From Rhizobiales bacterium IMCC20636 (lineage in GTDB: Bacteria; Pseudomonadota; Alphaproteobacteria; Rhizobiales; GCA-2746425), in the NCBI GenBank assembly GCA_016865015.1, contig CP018226.1, positions 310,001-374,000 of the forward strand: a DNA stretch of 64,000 bases. Reading direction: 5' to 3'. The position numbers were made by a program, and so were the translations under genes. The notes beneath the pieces were generated by a model. The model was not told the DNA's origin. It did no database searches and was given only the letters and a program-made list of their open reading frames with translations. Shown here piece after piece: positions 25,845 to 35,723 of the stretch. Each line of letters starts with the position of its first letter. Position 1 is the stretch's first letter.

Positions 25845-26765
25845 ATGAACCACTCCGATTCTGACGAGCAGGCGGCTGACAGGCCGGACATACCGGGCCA
25901 GAAGAAGTCTGCGATTGACCGCATGATGTCGATCCTTGATCTGGAGCAGATTGAGGTGGACCACTATCGGGGCCAAAGCCCGCAGGATGGCTGGCAACGG
26001 GTCTATGGCGGTCAGGTCATTGGACAGGCTCTGGTGGCGGCGTCGCGCACTGTTGTGGATCGGCAAGTGCATTCGATGCATGCGTATTTTCTGCGGCCGG
26101 GTGATCCTACCTCGCCGATTTTCTACGAAGTTGAGCGGGTTCGGGACGGAACCAGCTTTTGCACACGGCGGGTTGTGGCGTTTCAGCATGGCAAGGAAAT
26201 CTTCATCATGTCTGCCTCCTTTCAGATTCTGGAAGAGGGGCTTGACCACCAGATGGATATGGATGGAGTTGCGGAACCGGAGACGCTGTTGGGGGAGGCT
26301 GAAATAAAGCTCATGATGCTGCGTCTGCCCAATGTGCCAGAGCCGGTAAAGCGCTACTGGGAGCGGGATCGACCCATCGAAATCCGGCCGATTGATCTGA
26401 CCCACTATATCAGCCGCGAAAAGCTGCCGCCCCGCCAACAAGTCTGGGTGCGCAGCAGCAGCCCGCTTCCTGATGACCCCGCGCTGCACAAATGCGCGTT
26501 GGCCTATATGTCCGACATGACTTTGCTCGATACCTCGCTGTTTGCACATGGGCTGAACGTGTTTACCGACCGGCTGCAAATGGCCAGCCTTGATCATGCC
26601 ATGTGGTTTCACCGCCCCTTTGAAGCGCATGACTGGATGCTTTATGTGCAGGACAGTCCAAGCTCTTCAAATGCAAGAGGTTTTTGCCGCGGAACCTTCT
26701 ACAATCGCAGTGGAAAACTGATTGCATCGGTCGCTCAGGAAGGCCTCATCCGTGTGTATGCCTAA
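25845..26765 (+). CDS. tesB: Acyl-CoA thioesterase II (TesB)
   Basis: A 306-residue double-hotdog thioesterase that hydrolyses medium- and long-chain acyl-CoA. Key regions are DGWQRVYGGQVIGQALVAASRTV in the first domain and SLDHAMWFHRPFEAHDWMLYVQDSPSS, carrying the catalytic Asp, in the second. Length fits TesB. It is divergent from ubiH. The first 28 residues are an acidic lead. No operon partners. Confidence 0.95.
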   Translation: MNHSDSDEQAADRPDIPGQKKSAIDRMMSILDLEQIEVDHYRGQSPQDGWQRVYGGQVIGQALVAASRTVVDRQVHSMHAYFLRPGDPTSPIFYEVERVRDGTSFCTRRVVAFQHGKEIFIMSASFQILEEGLDHQMDMDGVAEPETLLGEAEIKLMMLRLPNVPEPVKRYWERDRPIEIRPIDLTHYISREKLPPRQQVWVRSSSPLPDDPALHKCALAYMSDMTLLDTSLFAHGLNVFTDRLQMASLDHAMWFHRPFEAHDWMLYVQDSPSSSNARGFCRGTFYNRSGKLIASVAQEGLIRVYA

Positions 26766-27419
<654 letters not shown>

Positions 27420-27461
27420 AGCTGGCGCGGTTTAAAGAACAAGACCCAAGGAATGAATAAC

Positions 27462-28814
27462 ATGATGTCTTCGATTTTAAGAAAATCAGCCCTGGCTGTG
27501 GGGGTCCTTGCGCTTGGCGCAGGGGCGGCCTTTGGTCAGGAAGCAGCAGCGCCCGAAGCTGCTGAAGCGGTCGAGTACGCTCTGGCTGCAGATACAGCCT
27601 ATATCTTCAACACATTGCTGTTTTTGATTGGTGGCTTTCTGGTGATGTGGATGGCTGCCGGCTTTGCTATGCTGGAAGCCGGTCTGGTGCGCAGTAAAAA
27701 CGTATCCATGCAGTGCCTGAAAAATATTTCACTTTATGCCATTGCCGGACTGATGTTCTGGATCGTCGGTTACAACCTGATGTATTCAGGTGTTGATGGT
27801 GGTTACTTCGGGACATTCTCACCAAAATCGATCGAGCCGGTCGGCGGCGATGATCTTGGAACAGGCTATTCCGGTGCATCTGACTGGTTCTTCCAGATGG
27901 TGTTCTGCGCAACGACTGCTTCCATTGTATCGGGTACATTGGCCGAGCGCATCAAATTGTGGCCCTTCCTCATCTTCACAGCCATTCTGACCGGCATCCT
28001 ATATCCAATCACGGGTTCCTGGGAATGGGGCACTGGCTGGCTTGATGTCATGGGCTTCTCTGATTTTGCTGGTTCCACACTGGTTCACTCTGTTGGTGGT
28101 TGGGCGGCTTTGTCCGGTGCTATCCTGCTGGGTGCGCGTAATGGCAAATATGGCGCAAATGGCCAGGTCACACCGATGCCAGGTTCGTCTATTCCACTGG
28201 CCACGCTTGGTACGTTCATTCTATGGCTCGGCTGGTTCGGCTTCAATGGTGCCTCCCAGCTGGCAATGGGTACGATTGGCGACGTGACTGACATTTCACG
28301 CATCTTCGTCAACACCAATCTTGCTGCCTGTGGTGGCGTGGTGGCTGCGGTTATCCTGACACAGTTGATCTACAAGAAGGTCGATGTGACCATGGCGCTC
28401 AATGGTGCACTGGCCGGTCTGGTATCGATTACTGCTGAGCCGCTTGCGCCCAGCATGTTCCTGTCAGTCGTCATCGGCGCAGTTGGTGGTGTGATCGTTG
28501 TGTTCGCGGTGCCAATGCTCGACAAGCTGAAAATCGATGATGTTGTCGGTGCGATCCCTGTCCATCTGCTGGCCGGTATCTGGGGTACAATGATTGTGCC
28601 ACTCAGCAACAGCGATGCCAGCTTTGGTGTCCAGTTTGTTGGTGTCGCAGCCATCGGTATCTTCACCTTTGTTGCATCCGGTATCGTCTGGGCCATTCTC
28701 AAAGGCACCATGGGCCTTCGTGCCAGCGATGAAGAAGAAGCGATGGGCATGGACAAGGCTGAGATCGGTATTGAAGCCTATCCTGAATTCGGTCAGGGCA
28801 GCCAACGCATGTAA
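27462..28814 (+). CDS. amtB: Ammonium transporter AmtB
   Basis: A 450-residue ammonium channel with a cleavable signal peptide (about residues 1-25) and eleven membrane helices. Family motifs are FLIGGFLVMWMAAGFAMLEAGLVRSKN, DFAGSTLVHSVGGWAAL (with the first pore His) and PVHLLAGIWGT (second pore His). The start at 27462 is preferred because AAGGA lies nine bases ahead, whereas the ATG at 27453 overlaps that site. It is paired with glnK, which binds its cytoplasmic face. The C-terminal tail ends in FGQGSQRM. Confidence 0.97.
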   Translation: MMSSILRKSALAVGVLALGAGAAFGQEAAAPEAAEAVEYALAADTAYIFNTLLFLIGGFLVMWMAAGFAMLEAGLVRSKNVSMQCLKNISLYAIAGLMFWIVGYNLMYSGVDGGYFGTFSPKSIEPVGGDDLGTGYSGASDWFFQMVFCATTASIVSGTLAERIKLWPFLIFTAILTGILYPITGSWEWGTGWLDVMGFSDFAGSTLVHSVGGWAALSGAILLGARNGKYGANGQVTPMPGSSIPLATLGTFILWLGWFGFNGASQLAMGTIGDVTDISRIFVNTNLAACGGVVAAVILTQLIYKKVDVTMALNGALAGLVSITAEPLAPSMFLSVVIGAVGGVIVVFAVPMLDKLKIDDVVGAIPVHLLAGIWGTMIVPLSNSDASFGVQFVGVAAIGIFTFVASGIVWAILKGTMGLRASDEEEAMGMDKAEIGIEAYPEFGQGSQRM

Positions 28815-28832
28815 TCTGACCAATATCAACGT

Positions 28833-28855
28833 CCGGCGGGCCTCGCCCGCCGGAC
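28833..28855 (+). promoter_or_regulatory. GC-rich hairpin after amtB
   Basis: A perfect 10-bp stem (TCCGGCGGGC/GCCCGCCGGA) with a 3-base loop begins 18 bases after the amtB stop. It has no T-run, so it is probably a message-stabilising or processing element ahead of the true terminator at 28897. Confidence 0.6.
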
Positions 28856-28896
28856 AATACAAAATTGCGCTGCATTCCCTCCCATGACAGCGTTTG

Positions 28897-28932
28897 AAAC
28901 CCGGATTGCTTGCCAATCCGGGTTTTTCTTTT
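28897..28932 (+). terminator. Intrinsic terminator of glnK-amtB
   Basis: AAACCCGGATTG pairs with CAATCCGGGTTT (12 bp, 5-base loop), followed by TTCTTTT. It lies 83 bases after the amtB stop and separates this operon from the dapC-ftsK-lolA run. Confidence 0.92.
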
Positions 28933-28953
28933 GGTTAAAGGGCAATTAACCAA
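28931..28953. promoter_or_regulatory. CtrA-type box upstream of dapC-ftsK
   Basis: TTGGTTAA, seven bases, TTAACCAA. The TTAA-N7-TTAA core fits the binding site of the cell-cycle regulator CtrA, and the whole is an 8-bp perfect inverted repeat. It lies about 50 bases before the dapC start, in a promoter position for the dapC-ftsK-lolA run. Confidence 0.55.
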
Positions 28954-29001
28954 AACATCGTAGTGTTCAGGCTGGTATTGCGTATTTTCAGGTAGCTTTT
29001 C

Positions 29002-30339
29002 ATGCGTTCGGACCAGTCCGATAAATCTATTGATCATGGTGAAGATGGTGGTGCGGTGTCTTTGGTTTTGCCAGAGTCGCCGTTTCAGCGGCTGACTGCG
29101 CTTTTGAGCGGCCATGAACCCGGACAGTCGCGAATCGATCTTGGTGTCGGTGAACCCAAACACGCCATTCCAGACTTTGTCGGACCGGTGCTGGCCGCCA
29201 CGTTCGCCGATTTCGGCCGCTATCCTCCGATCAAGGGAACCCCGGAGTTCCGCAATGCCGTGGTTCAGTGGCTGGATCGCAGATACGGTCTGGACGGTTT
29301 CATTGGTGCGGATGATGTCTTGCCGCTGAACGGATCGCGCGAAGGTCTGTTTTACGCTTTGTTCGAGGCGAAACGGCGCAAGCCGGTGACAACTCCGTTG
29401 GTGTTCTCGCCCAACCCGTTTTACCAGACATATGCTGCAGCCGCGCAGGCTGCCGGTTGCCGGTTCCTCAGCCCGCCAGAATCAGCCTCCGCCAGTCTCG
29501 ATGGTTTGCCGGATTTTTCCGCACTCTCATCCGATGTTCTTGACGATACAATCGCGGTTTACATCGCTTCACCGGCCAATCCGCAGGGCAATTGCGCGCC
29601 TTTGAGTTACTGGCAGGATCTTATTGCTCTGGCACGGCAGCATGATTTCATCATCTTTGCCGATGAATGCTACTCGGAGATTTATCGCGACGTGCCGCCA
29701 CAAGGTATTCTTGAGGCGGCAAAGCTGACTGGTTCTGCCAGTCATGTCATCAGCTTCAACTCCTTGTCCAAACGCTCAAACCTGCCCGGGCTTCGGGTGG
29801 GCTTCATGGCAGGCGACGCGCAGTTTGTTTCGAACTTCACGAAATTTCGCAACATGGCAGCCCCACAGGTGCCGTTGCCGCTTCAGGCCGTGGCCGCCAA
29901 GGCGCTTGGAGATGAGGCTCATGTCGTGGAAAATCGCAGGCTGTATAATGACAAGTTCGCGTTGGCTCACTCGGTTCTGTCCGATGTATTGCCGCTGGAT
30001 ATTCCCGATGGCGGGTTTTTCCTCTGGGCAGATTGCAGCTCCTATATGTCTGGCGAAGACATGGCGCTGCATCTTTGGAAAATGGCCGGTCTGCGGGTTG
30101 TGCCCGGGGCCTATCTGACCGCCGAAGAACCGGCGGGCACGGGTGCACCAGCATTGGACGCGCCGGACAACAAGCCGTACAATCGCTCCAATGGCCGAAT
30201 TCGCGTGGCTTTGGTCCACGATCTGGCAACGACCGAAATTGCCATGACCCGCTTCAGGCAGTGCCTGGATCAATTGCCGAACACACCCCATTCAAAATCA
30301 CAAAATCGACCCAAGCAGACAGGTAAGTCACATGCGTAA
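29002..30339 (+). CDS. PLP-dependent aminotransferase, DapC-like
   Basis: A 445-residue fold-type I aminotransferase resembling N-succinyldiaminopimelate aminotransferase (DapC) of the lysine and peptidoglycan pathway. The PLP Lys is in [18 protein letters not shown] near residue 258; [12 protein letters not shown] holds the Asp/Tyr that contact [12 protein letters not shown] holds the substrate-carboxylate Arg. Its stop overlaps the ftsK start by eight bases, so they are probably translated together. DapC is the most common assignment in this context, but other substrates are possible. Confidence 0.85.
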   Translation: MRSDQSDKSIDHGEDGGAVSLVLPESPFQRLTALLSGHEPGQSRIDLGVGEPKHAIPDFVGPVLAATFADFGRYPPIKGTPEFRNAVVQWLDRRYGLDGFIGADDVLPLNGSREGLFYALFEAKRRKPVTTPLVFSPNPFYQTYAAAAQAAGCRFLSPPESASASLDGLPDFSALSSDVLDDTIAVYIASPANPQGNCAPLSYWQDLIALARQHDFIIFADECYSEIYRDVPPQGILEAAKLTGSASHVISFNSLSKRSNLPGLRVGFMAGDAQFVSNFTKFRNMAAPQVPLPLQAVAAKALGDEAHVVENRRLYNDKFALAHSVLSDVLPLDIPDGGFFLWADCSSYMSGEDMALHLWKMAGLRVVPGAYLTAEEPAGTGAPALDAPDNKPYNRSNGRIRVALVHDLATTEIAMTRFRQCLDQLPNTPHSKSQNRPKQTGKSHA

Positions 30340-33166
30340 TGCTGCTTCATTCCAAGTTCACACTGCCGGTCCACTGAATTATGTGGATTATGATGCCGAT
30401 CAGCAGATTGCCGAGCAATTGGCCTATGCCAATCAGGCTCCGGCGATTTCAGAGCGGCGCGGCTTTCGCTATTGGCTTGGACGCAATGTTTCTGCCGCCA
30501 CAGGACTGGTGCTGATTTCAGCTGCCGCCGCCGCTGCTGCCGCCCTTGCAACATGGTCGGTTCAGGACCCGAGCCTCAATTTTGCCGCCTCCGGAGAGGT
30601 CCAAAATGCATTGGGAGCGCCGGGGGCGATCACGTCTGATCTGTTCATGCAGTTCTTTGGCCTTGGTTCCATTCTTCTCGTGCTGGTTCTGGCGGTCTGG
30701 GGCTGGCGTCTGGTGTTTGGCCAAAGCCTTTACAGTTTCAAGCGGCGGCTCGGCTATGCGGCTCTGGCAATGGTGTTTGCCGCCGGTGCTGTGTCTTCGC
30801 TCCCGGTGTCGTCCAACTGGCCACTGCCGATGGGGCTTGGCGGTGTTGTTGGCGATGTCATGATCTGGCTGCCCGTGGCGGCCTTCGGAGCTCTCTTCCA
30901 GGGCATCATCGGCTATCTGACGGCATTCATTCTGGGCGTTGTCAGCCTGACCTGTTTTGGCCTGTCGGTGTGGAGCCGCTCTGCAAGGGCAGCTGTTCCG
31001 CAGCAGGCAGAACCGGATTTGCCACCAATGATGGATGCGCCACATGATGATTATGAGGAGCCTGCGTCACGCGGCTTTGGCGTTGGGTCCGCAGTGAGCT
31101 ATGGTTTTGGGGCGCTGGCCCATATGGCGCTCAGCACCAAAGCTCTGTGCGGTCGATCTGTTCGAAAGATCGCATCGTCCCGGAGCAAGCCAACACACGA
31201 AAGAGGATCGCGCGTGCGCGTCGTGCAACGCAACGAACCTGTCATGTCTGCCAATTATCACCCGGCTCCGTCGGCTCCCCAGAATTTTCAGGATGATCCA
31301 CTCGATCCGGCCTGGGAAGAGGAAGGCGAGTGGGCGGATGGTGAATGGGCGGCCTATGAAGACCAGCATGTCGAATTGGCCCAACACGGTCAGCAGGCTG
31401 ATGCCTGGCACGACGATGCGCCGGATGATGACGATGATGCAAGGGTCAACCCGCTGGCAAGGCATGTGCGGGAGGCCGAGCCGGTCCCGATGCAGCGTGC
31501 GCGCAGCGAAACTCCACCTGTTCAGCAAAGACCAGCCCAACGGGCACAGGCCGCGCCGCAAAACCGGGTGAAGGTTCCGAAGGTGAAGCCGAAGCAGGGC
31601 CGCCGGGCCACGCGTGAAGCCCAGCCTGATCTGCTTGGCGGTGACGATTATGAATTGCCGTCCTTGCACCTTCTGTCGGAGCCTGTTCAATCCAATGCCA
31701 GCGCCAATCTGAACACAGATGCACTGGAGCAGAATGCGCGGCTGCTGGAAGGTGTTCTGGAAGATTTTGGCGTGCGCGGTGAAATCATCAATGTGCGTCC
31801 GGGGCCTGTGGTGACGCTGTATGAATTGGAGCCAGCGCCAGGGATCAAATCTTCCCGCGTCATTGGACTTGCGGATGATATCGCCCGCTCGATGAGCGCG
31901 ATTGCTGCCCGTGTTGCGGTAATTCCGGGGCGCAATGCCATTGGTATCGAACTGCCAAATGCCAAGCGCGAAACCGTCTATCTGCGCGAATTGCTCGACT
32001 CCACGGATTTTGAGAAAACCAAGGCAAAGCTTGCTTTGTGTCTGGGCAAGACCATTGGCGGTGAAGCGGTGATCGCCGATCTGGCAAAAATGCCCCATTT
32101 GCTGGTGGCCGGTACAACCGGGTCCGGTAAATCCGTGGCCATCAACACCATGATCCTGTCGATCCTGTATCGGATGCGGCCGGAGCAGTGCCGTCTGATC
32201 ATGATTGATCCCAAAATGCTGGAACTGTCGGTCTATGACGGCATTCCGCATTTGCTGACACCTGTCGTGACGGATCCGAAAAAGGCAGTTGTCGCACTGA
32301 AATGGACCGTGCGGGAAATGGAAGACCGCTACAAGAAAATGTCCAAGCTCGGTGTGCGGAACATTGATGGCTTCAACAGCCGTGTGAACTCGGCCTCCAA
32401 GAAGCGTGAAGTGATTACCCGCACTGTTCAGACCGGCTTTGACCATGAGACCGGCGAGGCGATTTACGAGCAGGAAGAACTCAAGCTGGAGGCGATGCCA
32501 TATATTGTCGTCATCATCGACGAGATGGCTGATCTGATGATGGTTGCCGGCAAGGAAATCGAGGGCACGGTGCAGCGGCTGGCGCAAATGGCGCGTGCTG
32601 CGGGTATTCACGTGGTGATGGCAACACAGCGCCCATCCGTGGATGTGATTACCGGAACCATCAAGGCCAACTTCCCGACCCGGATTTCCTTCCAGGTCAC
32701 CTCGAAAATTGACAGTCGGACCATTTTGGGCGAGCAGGGCGCAGAACAGCTGCTTGGCATGGGTGACATGTTGTTCATGGCCGGTGGCGGACGCATTCAG
32801 CGTGTTCACGGTCCCTTTGTGGATGATAATGAAGTGGAAGAAGTGGTGGCGCATCTGCAAAGCCAGGGTGTGCCGGAATATCTGGAAGACATCACCAATG
32901 AGGACGAGGTTGAAACCTCTGCCGTGCTCGATGCCATGACCGGTGGCAGTGGTGATGGTGGTGAAGGTGATCTGTATGATCAGGCTGTTGCCATTGTGCT
33001 GCGGGACAAGAAGGCCTCAACCAGCTATGTGCAAAGACGCCTGTCCATCGGCTATAACCGGGCGGCATCCATTATTGAAAAAATGGAAGAAGAAGGCGTT
33101 ATCAGCGGGCCCAATCATGCCGGTAAACGTGATATCCTGGTCGGCAATGCTGAAGATACAATTTGA
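30332..33166 (+). CDS. ftsK: DNA translocase FtsK
   Basis: A 944-residue septal DNA pump that moves chromosome ends during division and activates XerCD at dif. Four N-terminal membrane helices (about residues 55-210) are followed by a long acidic, Gln/Pro-rich linker (about 225-430) and the motor: Walker [11 protein letters not shown] near residue 593, Walker [13 protein letters not shown] near 728. The C-terminal gamma winged helix ([32 protein letters not shown]) reads KOPS sites. It overlaps dapC at the 5' end and lolA follows 83 bases later. An xerC gene lies nearby on the opposite strand. Confidence 0.97.
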   Translation: MRNAASFQVHTAGPLNYVDYDADQQIAEQLAYANQAPAISERRGFRYWLGRNVSAATGLVLISAAAAAAAALATWSVQDPSLNFAASGEVQNALGAPGAITSDLFMQFFGLGSILLVLVLAVWGWRLVFGQSLYSFKRRLGYAALAMVFAAGAVSSLPVSSNWPLPMGLGGVVGDVMIWLPVAAFGALFQGIIGYLTAFILGVVSLTCFGLSVWSRSARAAVPQQAEPDLPPMMDAPHDDYEEPASRGFGVGSAVSYGFGALAHMALSTKALCGRSVRKIASSRSKPTHERGSRVRVVQRNEPVMSANYHPAPSAPQNFQDDPLDPAWEEEGEWADGEWAAYEDQHVELAQHGQQADAWHDDAPDDDDDARVNPLARHVREAEPVPMQRARSETPPVQQRPAQRAQAAPQNRVKVPKVKPKQGRRATREAQPDLLGGDDYELPSLHLLSEPVQSNASANLNTDALEQNARLLEGVLEDFGVRGEIINVRPGPVVTLYELEPAPGIKSSRVIGLADDIARSMSAIAARVAVIPGRNAIGIELPNAKRETVYLRELLDSTDFEKTKAKLALCLGKTIGGEAVIADLAKMPHLLVAGTTGSGKSVAINTMILSILYRMRPEQCRLIMIDPKMLELSVYDGIPHLLTPVVTDPKKAVVALKWTVREMEDRYKKMSKLGVRNIDGFNSRVNSASKKREVITRTVQTGFDHETGEAIYEQEELKLEAMPYIVVIIDEMADLMMVAGKEIEGTVQRLAQMARAAGIHVVMATQRPSVDVITGTIKANFPTRISFQVTSKIDSRTILGEQGAEQLLGMGDMLFMAGGGRIQRVHGPFVDDNEVEEVVAHLQSQGVPEYLEDITNEDEVETSAVLDAMTGGSGDGGEGDLYDQAVAIVLRDKKASTSYVQRRLSIGYNRAASIIEKMEEEGVISGPNHAGKRDILVGNAEDTI

Positions 33167-33249
33167 ACCGGATTGACCCAATTTTGTGGCAGCCGTGATT
33201 TTGCCACACTGGGTACCTAGCTGATTCATCAGATGCCCTACCTTGCCGA

Positions 33250-33939
33250 TTGGAAAATGACATGACACATAACTCATCGCAGACCGCTCGCGTCAAAGCT
33301 GCACCCCTCAATGTCAGGCTGGCATTTGGCCTGTTCTCCCTGTGGTTCGTGGCTTTGCTGGTGCTCACCGTCATGATCAATCCTGCACGGGCACAGACCA
33401 ATGGTCAGGTGATGCAGGAGATTGCTGCCAGTCTGAACGGCATGCGGACCATGGGTGGCGATTTCGTTCAGTTTGGACCCAATGGTGAAAAGGCGGAAGG
33501 CGTTTTTGCGCTGGACCGTCCGGGCAAAATTCATTTCCGTTATGATGCCCCGTCCAAAATCCAGATCATGTCCGATGGAAAATCAGTGGTGATCCACGAT
33601 CGCGCCCTGCAAACCTGGGATTTGTGGCCCTTGTCGAAAACACCCTTGCGGTTTCTGCTCAGCGACAAGGTGGATTTCCTCAATGATTCAAAAGTCAGTG
33701 ACATCAAGGTCGAAGCTGACATTGTGACCGTTACCATGGTCGAGGAAAGCATGTTTGGTCAGGGCAAGGTCACATTGCTTTTTGATCGCGCGACCAAGGA
33801 ATTGCGCCAGTGGACGGTGACCGATGCGCAGGGACTGGATACCACAGTTGCGGTGTATAATCTGAAGGGCGGCATGGACTGGAATAAGGATCTGTTCAAG
33901 ATTCCTTACGGTCGTATTGCGATTTCCGAACGGCAATAG
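33250..33939 (+). CDS. lolA: Outer-membrane lipoprotein carrier LolA
   Basis: A 229-residue periplasmic chaperone that carries lipoproteins from LolCDE to the outer membrane. A signal peptide with a long basic lead ends near PARAQTNG (about residue 47). The mature part shows the LolA pattern: MGGDFVQFGPNGEKAEGVFALDRPGKIHFRYDAPSKIQIMSDGKSVVIHD. It is the last gene of the dapC-ftsK-lolA run. Its last 53 codons and the following 3' sequence recur at 34199-34407, separated by a repeat element. Confidence 0.94.
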   Translation: MENDMTHNSSQTARVKAAPLNVRLAFGLFSLWFVALLVLTVMINPARAQTNGQVMQEIAASLNGMRTMGGDFVQFGPNGEKAEGVFALDRPGKIHFRYDAPSKIQIMSDGKSVVIHDRALQTWDLWPLSKTPLRFLLSDKVDFLNDSKVSDIKVEADIVTVTMVEESMFGQGKVTLLFDRATKELRQWTVTDAQGLDTTVAVYNLKGGMDWNKDLFKIPYGRIAISERQ

Positions 33940-33956
33940 TTTTTGCCCTTCATCCA

Positions 33957-34192
33957 TGGGTCCTCGGAACAAGTCCGAGAACGACGTGAGTGGGATGGGA
34001 TGCTTGAGTGAGTGACTGAAACTCTTGGGCAAATGGCATGGAATGCTGGAGCGTATGACTGAAATGCTTGATCGTGTGCAATGAAACGCTTGATTAAATG
34101 ATCTGTTTGGGCGGATGGAATGGCGCGCTTGGTCGGATGATTTGAAGCTTTGACACCTCCACCGTCGTTCTCGGACTTGTTCCGAGGACCCA
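33957..34192. repeat. Intergenic repeat with 29-bp terminal inverted repeats, copy 2
   Basis: The ends 33957-33985 and 34164-34192 are perfect reverse complements and each folds as a hairpin (core CTCGGA/TCCGAG around a 5-base loop). The 178-base interior carries loose tandem units of about 20 bases built on ATGCTTGA/GACTGAAA-like words. It begins 17 bases after the lolA stop, and its first hairpin may help end lolA transcription. Confidence 0.85.
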
Positions 34193-34198
34193 CTTTTT

Positions 34199-34360
34199 TT
34201 GTTCGACCGCGCCACCAATGAATTACGCCAGTGGACAGTGACCGATGCGCAGGGACTGGATACGACGGTCGCGGTGTATAATCTGAAAGGCGGCATGGAC
34301 TGGAACAAGGATCTGTTCAAGATTCCCTACGGCCGGATTGCGATTTCCGAACGGCAATAG
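34199..34360 (+). pseudogene. Duplicated 3' end of lolA
   Basis: These 162 bases encode the last 53 residues of LolA plus the stop in an intact frame, but have no start or 5' part. Compared with the end of the real gene (33778-33939) there are 16 base changes. Fourteen of the fifteen changed codons are synonymous; the only amino acid change is Lys to Asn (in ATKEL/ATNEL). The following 3' sequence and the left repeat end are also nearly identical. It is therefore a tail of a functional lolA allele, not a randomly decayed duplicate. Confidence 0.9.
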
Positions 34361-34377
34361 GTTTTGCCCTTCATCCA

Positions 34378-34485
34378 TGGGTCCTCGGAACAAGTCCGAG
34401 AACGACGCGGGTAGTGGTGTCGCGGGTGCCGGTGCTTTATCAGTTGTGAGCCAGCCGTCATCCTTGGACTTGTTCCGAGGATCCA
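34378..34485. repeat. Intergenic repeat with terminal inverted repeats, copy 3 (short)
   Basis: Left end 34378-34406 equals that of copy 2; right end 34457-34485 differs from its mirror at four positions. The interior is only 50 bases. It follows the duplicated lolA tail at the same 17-base distance as copy 2 follows lolA, and lies just past the xerC stop, where its hairpins could end both transcripts. Confidence 0.85.
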
Positions 34486-34501
34486 TTCTTTCAACCGTTT
34501 C

Positions 34502-35470
34502 TCATTCACCTGCGATCATGCGGGGATGTGCCTTGGTGTAGACCGACAGCAGGTGCCGTGTGTCGACCTGTGTGTAGATTTGTGTTGTCGACAGGCTGGC
34601 ATGGCCCAATAATTCCTGAATCGTGCGCAGATCACCACCGCCGGCCAGCAAATGGGTGGCGAAGGCGTGGCGCAGGGCGTGGGGGGTGGCGCTGGAAGGC
34701 AGGCCGAGGCGCATGCGCAGATCCTCGACGGATTTTTGCACGATGCGCGGGTTCAGTCGCTTGCCGCGTACGCCGAAAAACAGCGGTGCTTCTGCGCTGT
34801 CCGCATGGGCGATGACAAAAGGGCATAATTTCCGGTAGAGGGCGACGGCATCAATCACGGCAGGCAGAACGGGCACAAGACGTTGCTTGCCGCCCTTGCC
34901 GGTGACTTTCATCAAGCCTGTCTCAAGCGCGCTCACATCTTTCAGTGACAGGCCCAAGGCCTCGGAAATACGCAATCCGCAGCCATAGAGCAGGCTCAGG
35001 ACTGCGGCATCGCGGGCTCCGACCCAGGCCTCGGATTCCGCGTTTGGCTCCAGAGCTTCCTCCAACATCGCACTGGCTTCGGCCGCGCCGACCGGCCTTG
35101 GCAGACTTTTGGGTTGTTTCGGCGTGCTCAGCGCATTGGCCGCCGTGACATCGACGATCTGTTGTTTGCGCAAGAAGGCGAAGAAAGACCGGATACCGGC
35201 GAGGCTGCGGGCCAACGAGCGCGCGCCGCTGCCGCTGCTGCGCCGAAAGGCCAGAAAGCTGCGCAAATCCGTGATTTTCAAATCCTGCAAATGCTCAACG
35301 TCAGCAGGTGCGCCCAGATGTTGCGACAGGAAGCTTAGAAACTGGCGGGAATCGCGCTCATAGGCTTCGATGGTTTTGGGCGTGAGACGCTTGCCGTTTT
35401 CAAGATGGCTGAGCCAAGCCTGTCGGTGCTCTAGCAGCTTTGGATGGGCGAAAACAAGAGTTTGGGACAT
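34502..35470 (-). CDS. xerC: Tyrosine recombinase XerC
   Basis: A 322-residue tyrosine recombinase that resolves chromosome dimers at dif together with XerD. An N-terminal SAM-like domain (about residues 10-110) is followed by the catalytic domain with Arg in YGCGLRISEALGLSL, HALRHAFATHLL (His and Arg) and LGHASLSTTQIYTQ (His and the nucleophile Tyr). Length and N-terminus suit XerC rather than a phage integrase. It is convergent with lolA, and upstream lies the DUF2783 gene on the same strand, 55 bases away. Confidence 0.93.
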   Translation of the reverse strand: MSQTLVFAHPKLLEHRQAWLSHLENGKRLTPKTIEAYERDSRQFLSFLSQHLGAPADVEHLQDLKITDLRSFLAFRRSSGSGARSLARSLAGIRSFFAFLRKQQIVDVTAANALSTPKQPKSLPRPVGAAEASAMLEEALEPNAESEAWVGARDAAVLSLLYGCGLRISEALGLSLKDVSALETGLMKVTGKGGKQRLVPVLPAVIDAVALYRKLCPFVIAHADSAEAPLFFGVRGKRLNPRIVQKSVEDLRMRLGLPSSATPHALRHAFATHLLAGGGDLRTIQELLGHASLSTTQIYTQVDTRHLLSVYTKAHPRMIAGE

Positions 35471-35525
35471 GCTGTCTCCGGTGCATTGGTGTGCACCACA
35501 ATACCCGGTTTCGCTTGCACAAATG

Positions 35526-35723
35526 TTAAGGTTTTGGCTTGGCTCGCGCCTTGTCCATAAGCTGTTTCAGCCGCGTCAGATCACCAACTTCATTGGCCAG
35601 CAGAAGCACCAGTCGGGCGTTGAGTGCCTGACTGTCCGCCAGTTCCAAGCCGTCATGGGCCTGCATCAGGGCCGCGTAGAAATCATCGCTGTGAGGGCTG
35701 AGATTGTCTGGCGTGTCTGTCAT
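35526..35723 (-). CDS. DUF2783 small protein
   Basis: A 65-residue protein of the DUF2783 family: DDFYAALMQAHDGLELADSQALNARLVLLLANEVGDL is characteristic. It overlaps the flavin monooxygenase gene by four bases (ATGA) and is nearly always found beside such enzymes. It may be an accessory subunit; its function is unproven. A longer frame to 35996 only reads through the monooxygenase gene in another phase. Confidence 0.88.
   Translation of the reverse strand: MTDTPDNLSPHSDDFYAALMQAHDGLELADSQALNARLVLLLANEVGDLTRLKQLMDKARAKPKP

Noticed and set aside
31067-32860. Long open frame on the minus strand (597 codons) opposite ftsK
   Set aside because: It lies fully antisense to ftsK, whose product is clear. 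The translation is rich in His, Arg and Cys with no domain, as expected for a mirror of a strong gene.
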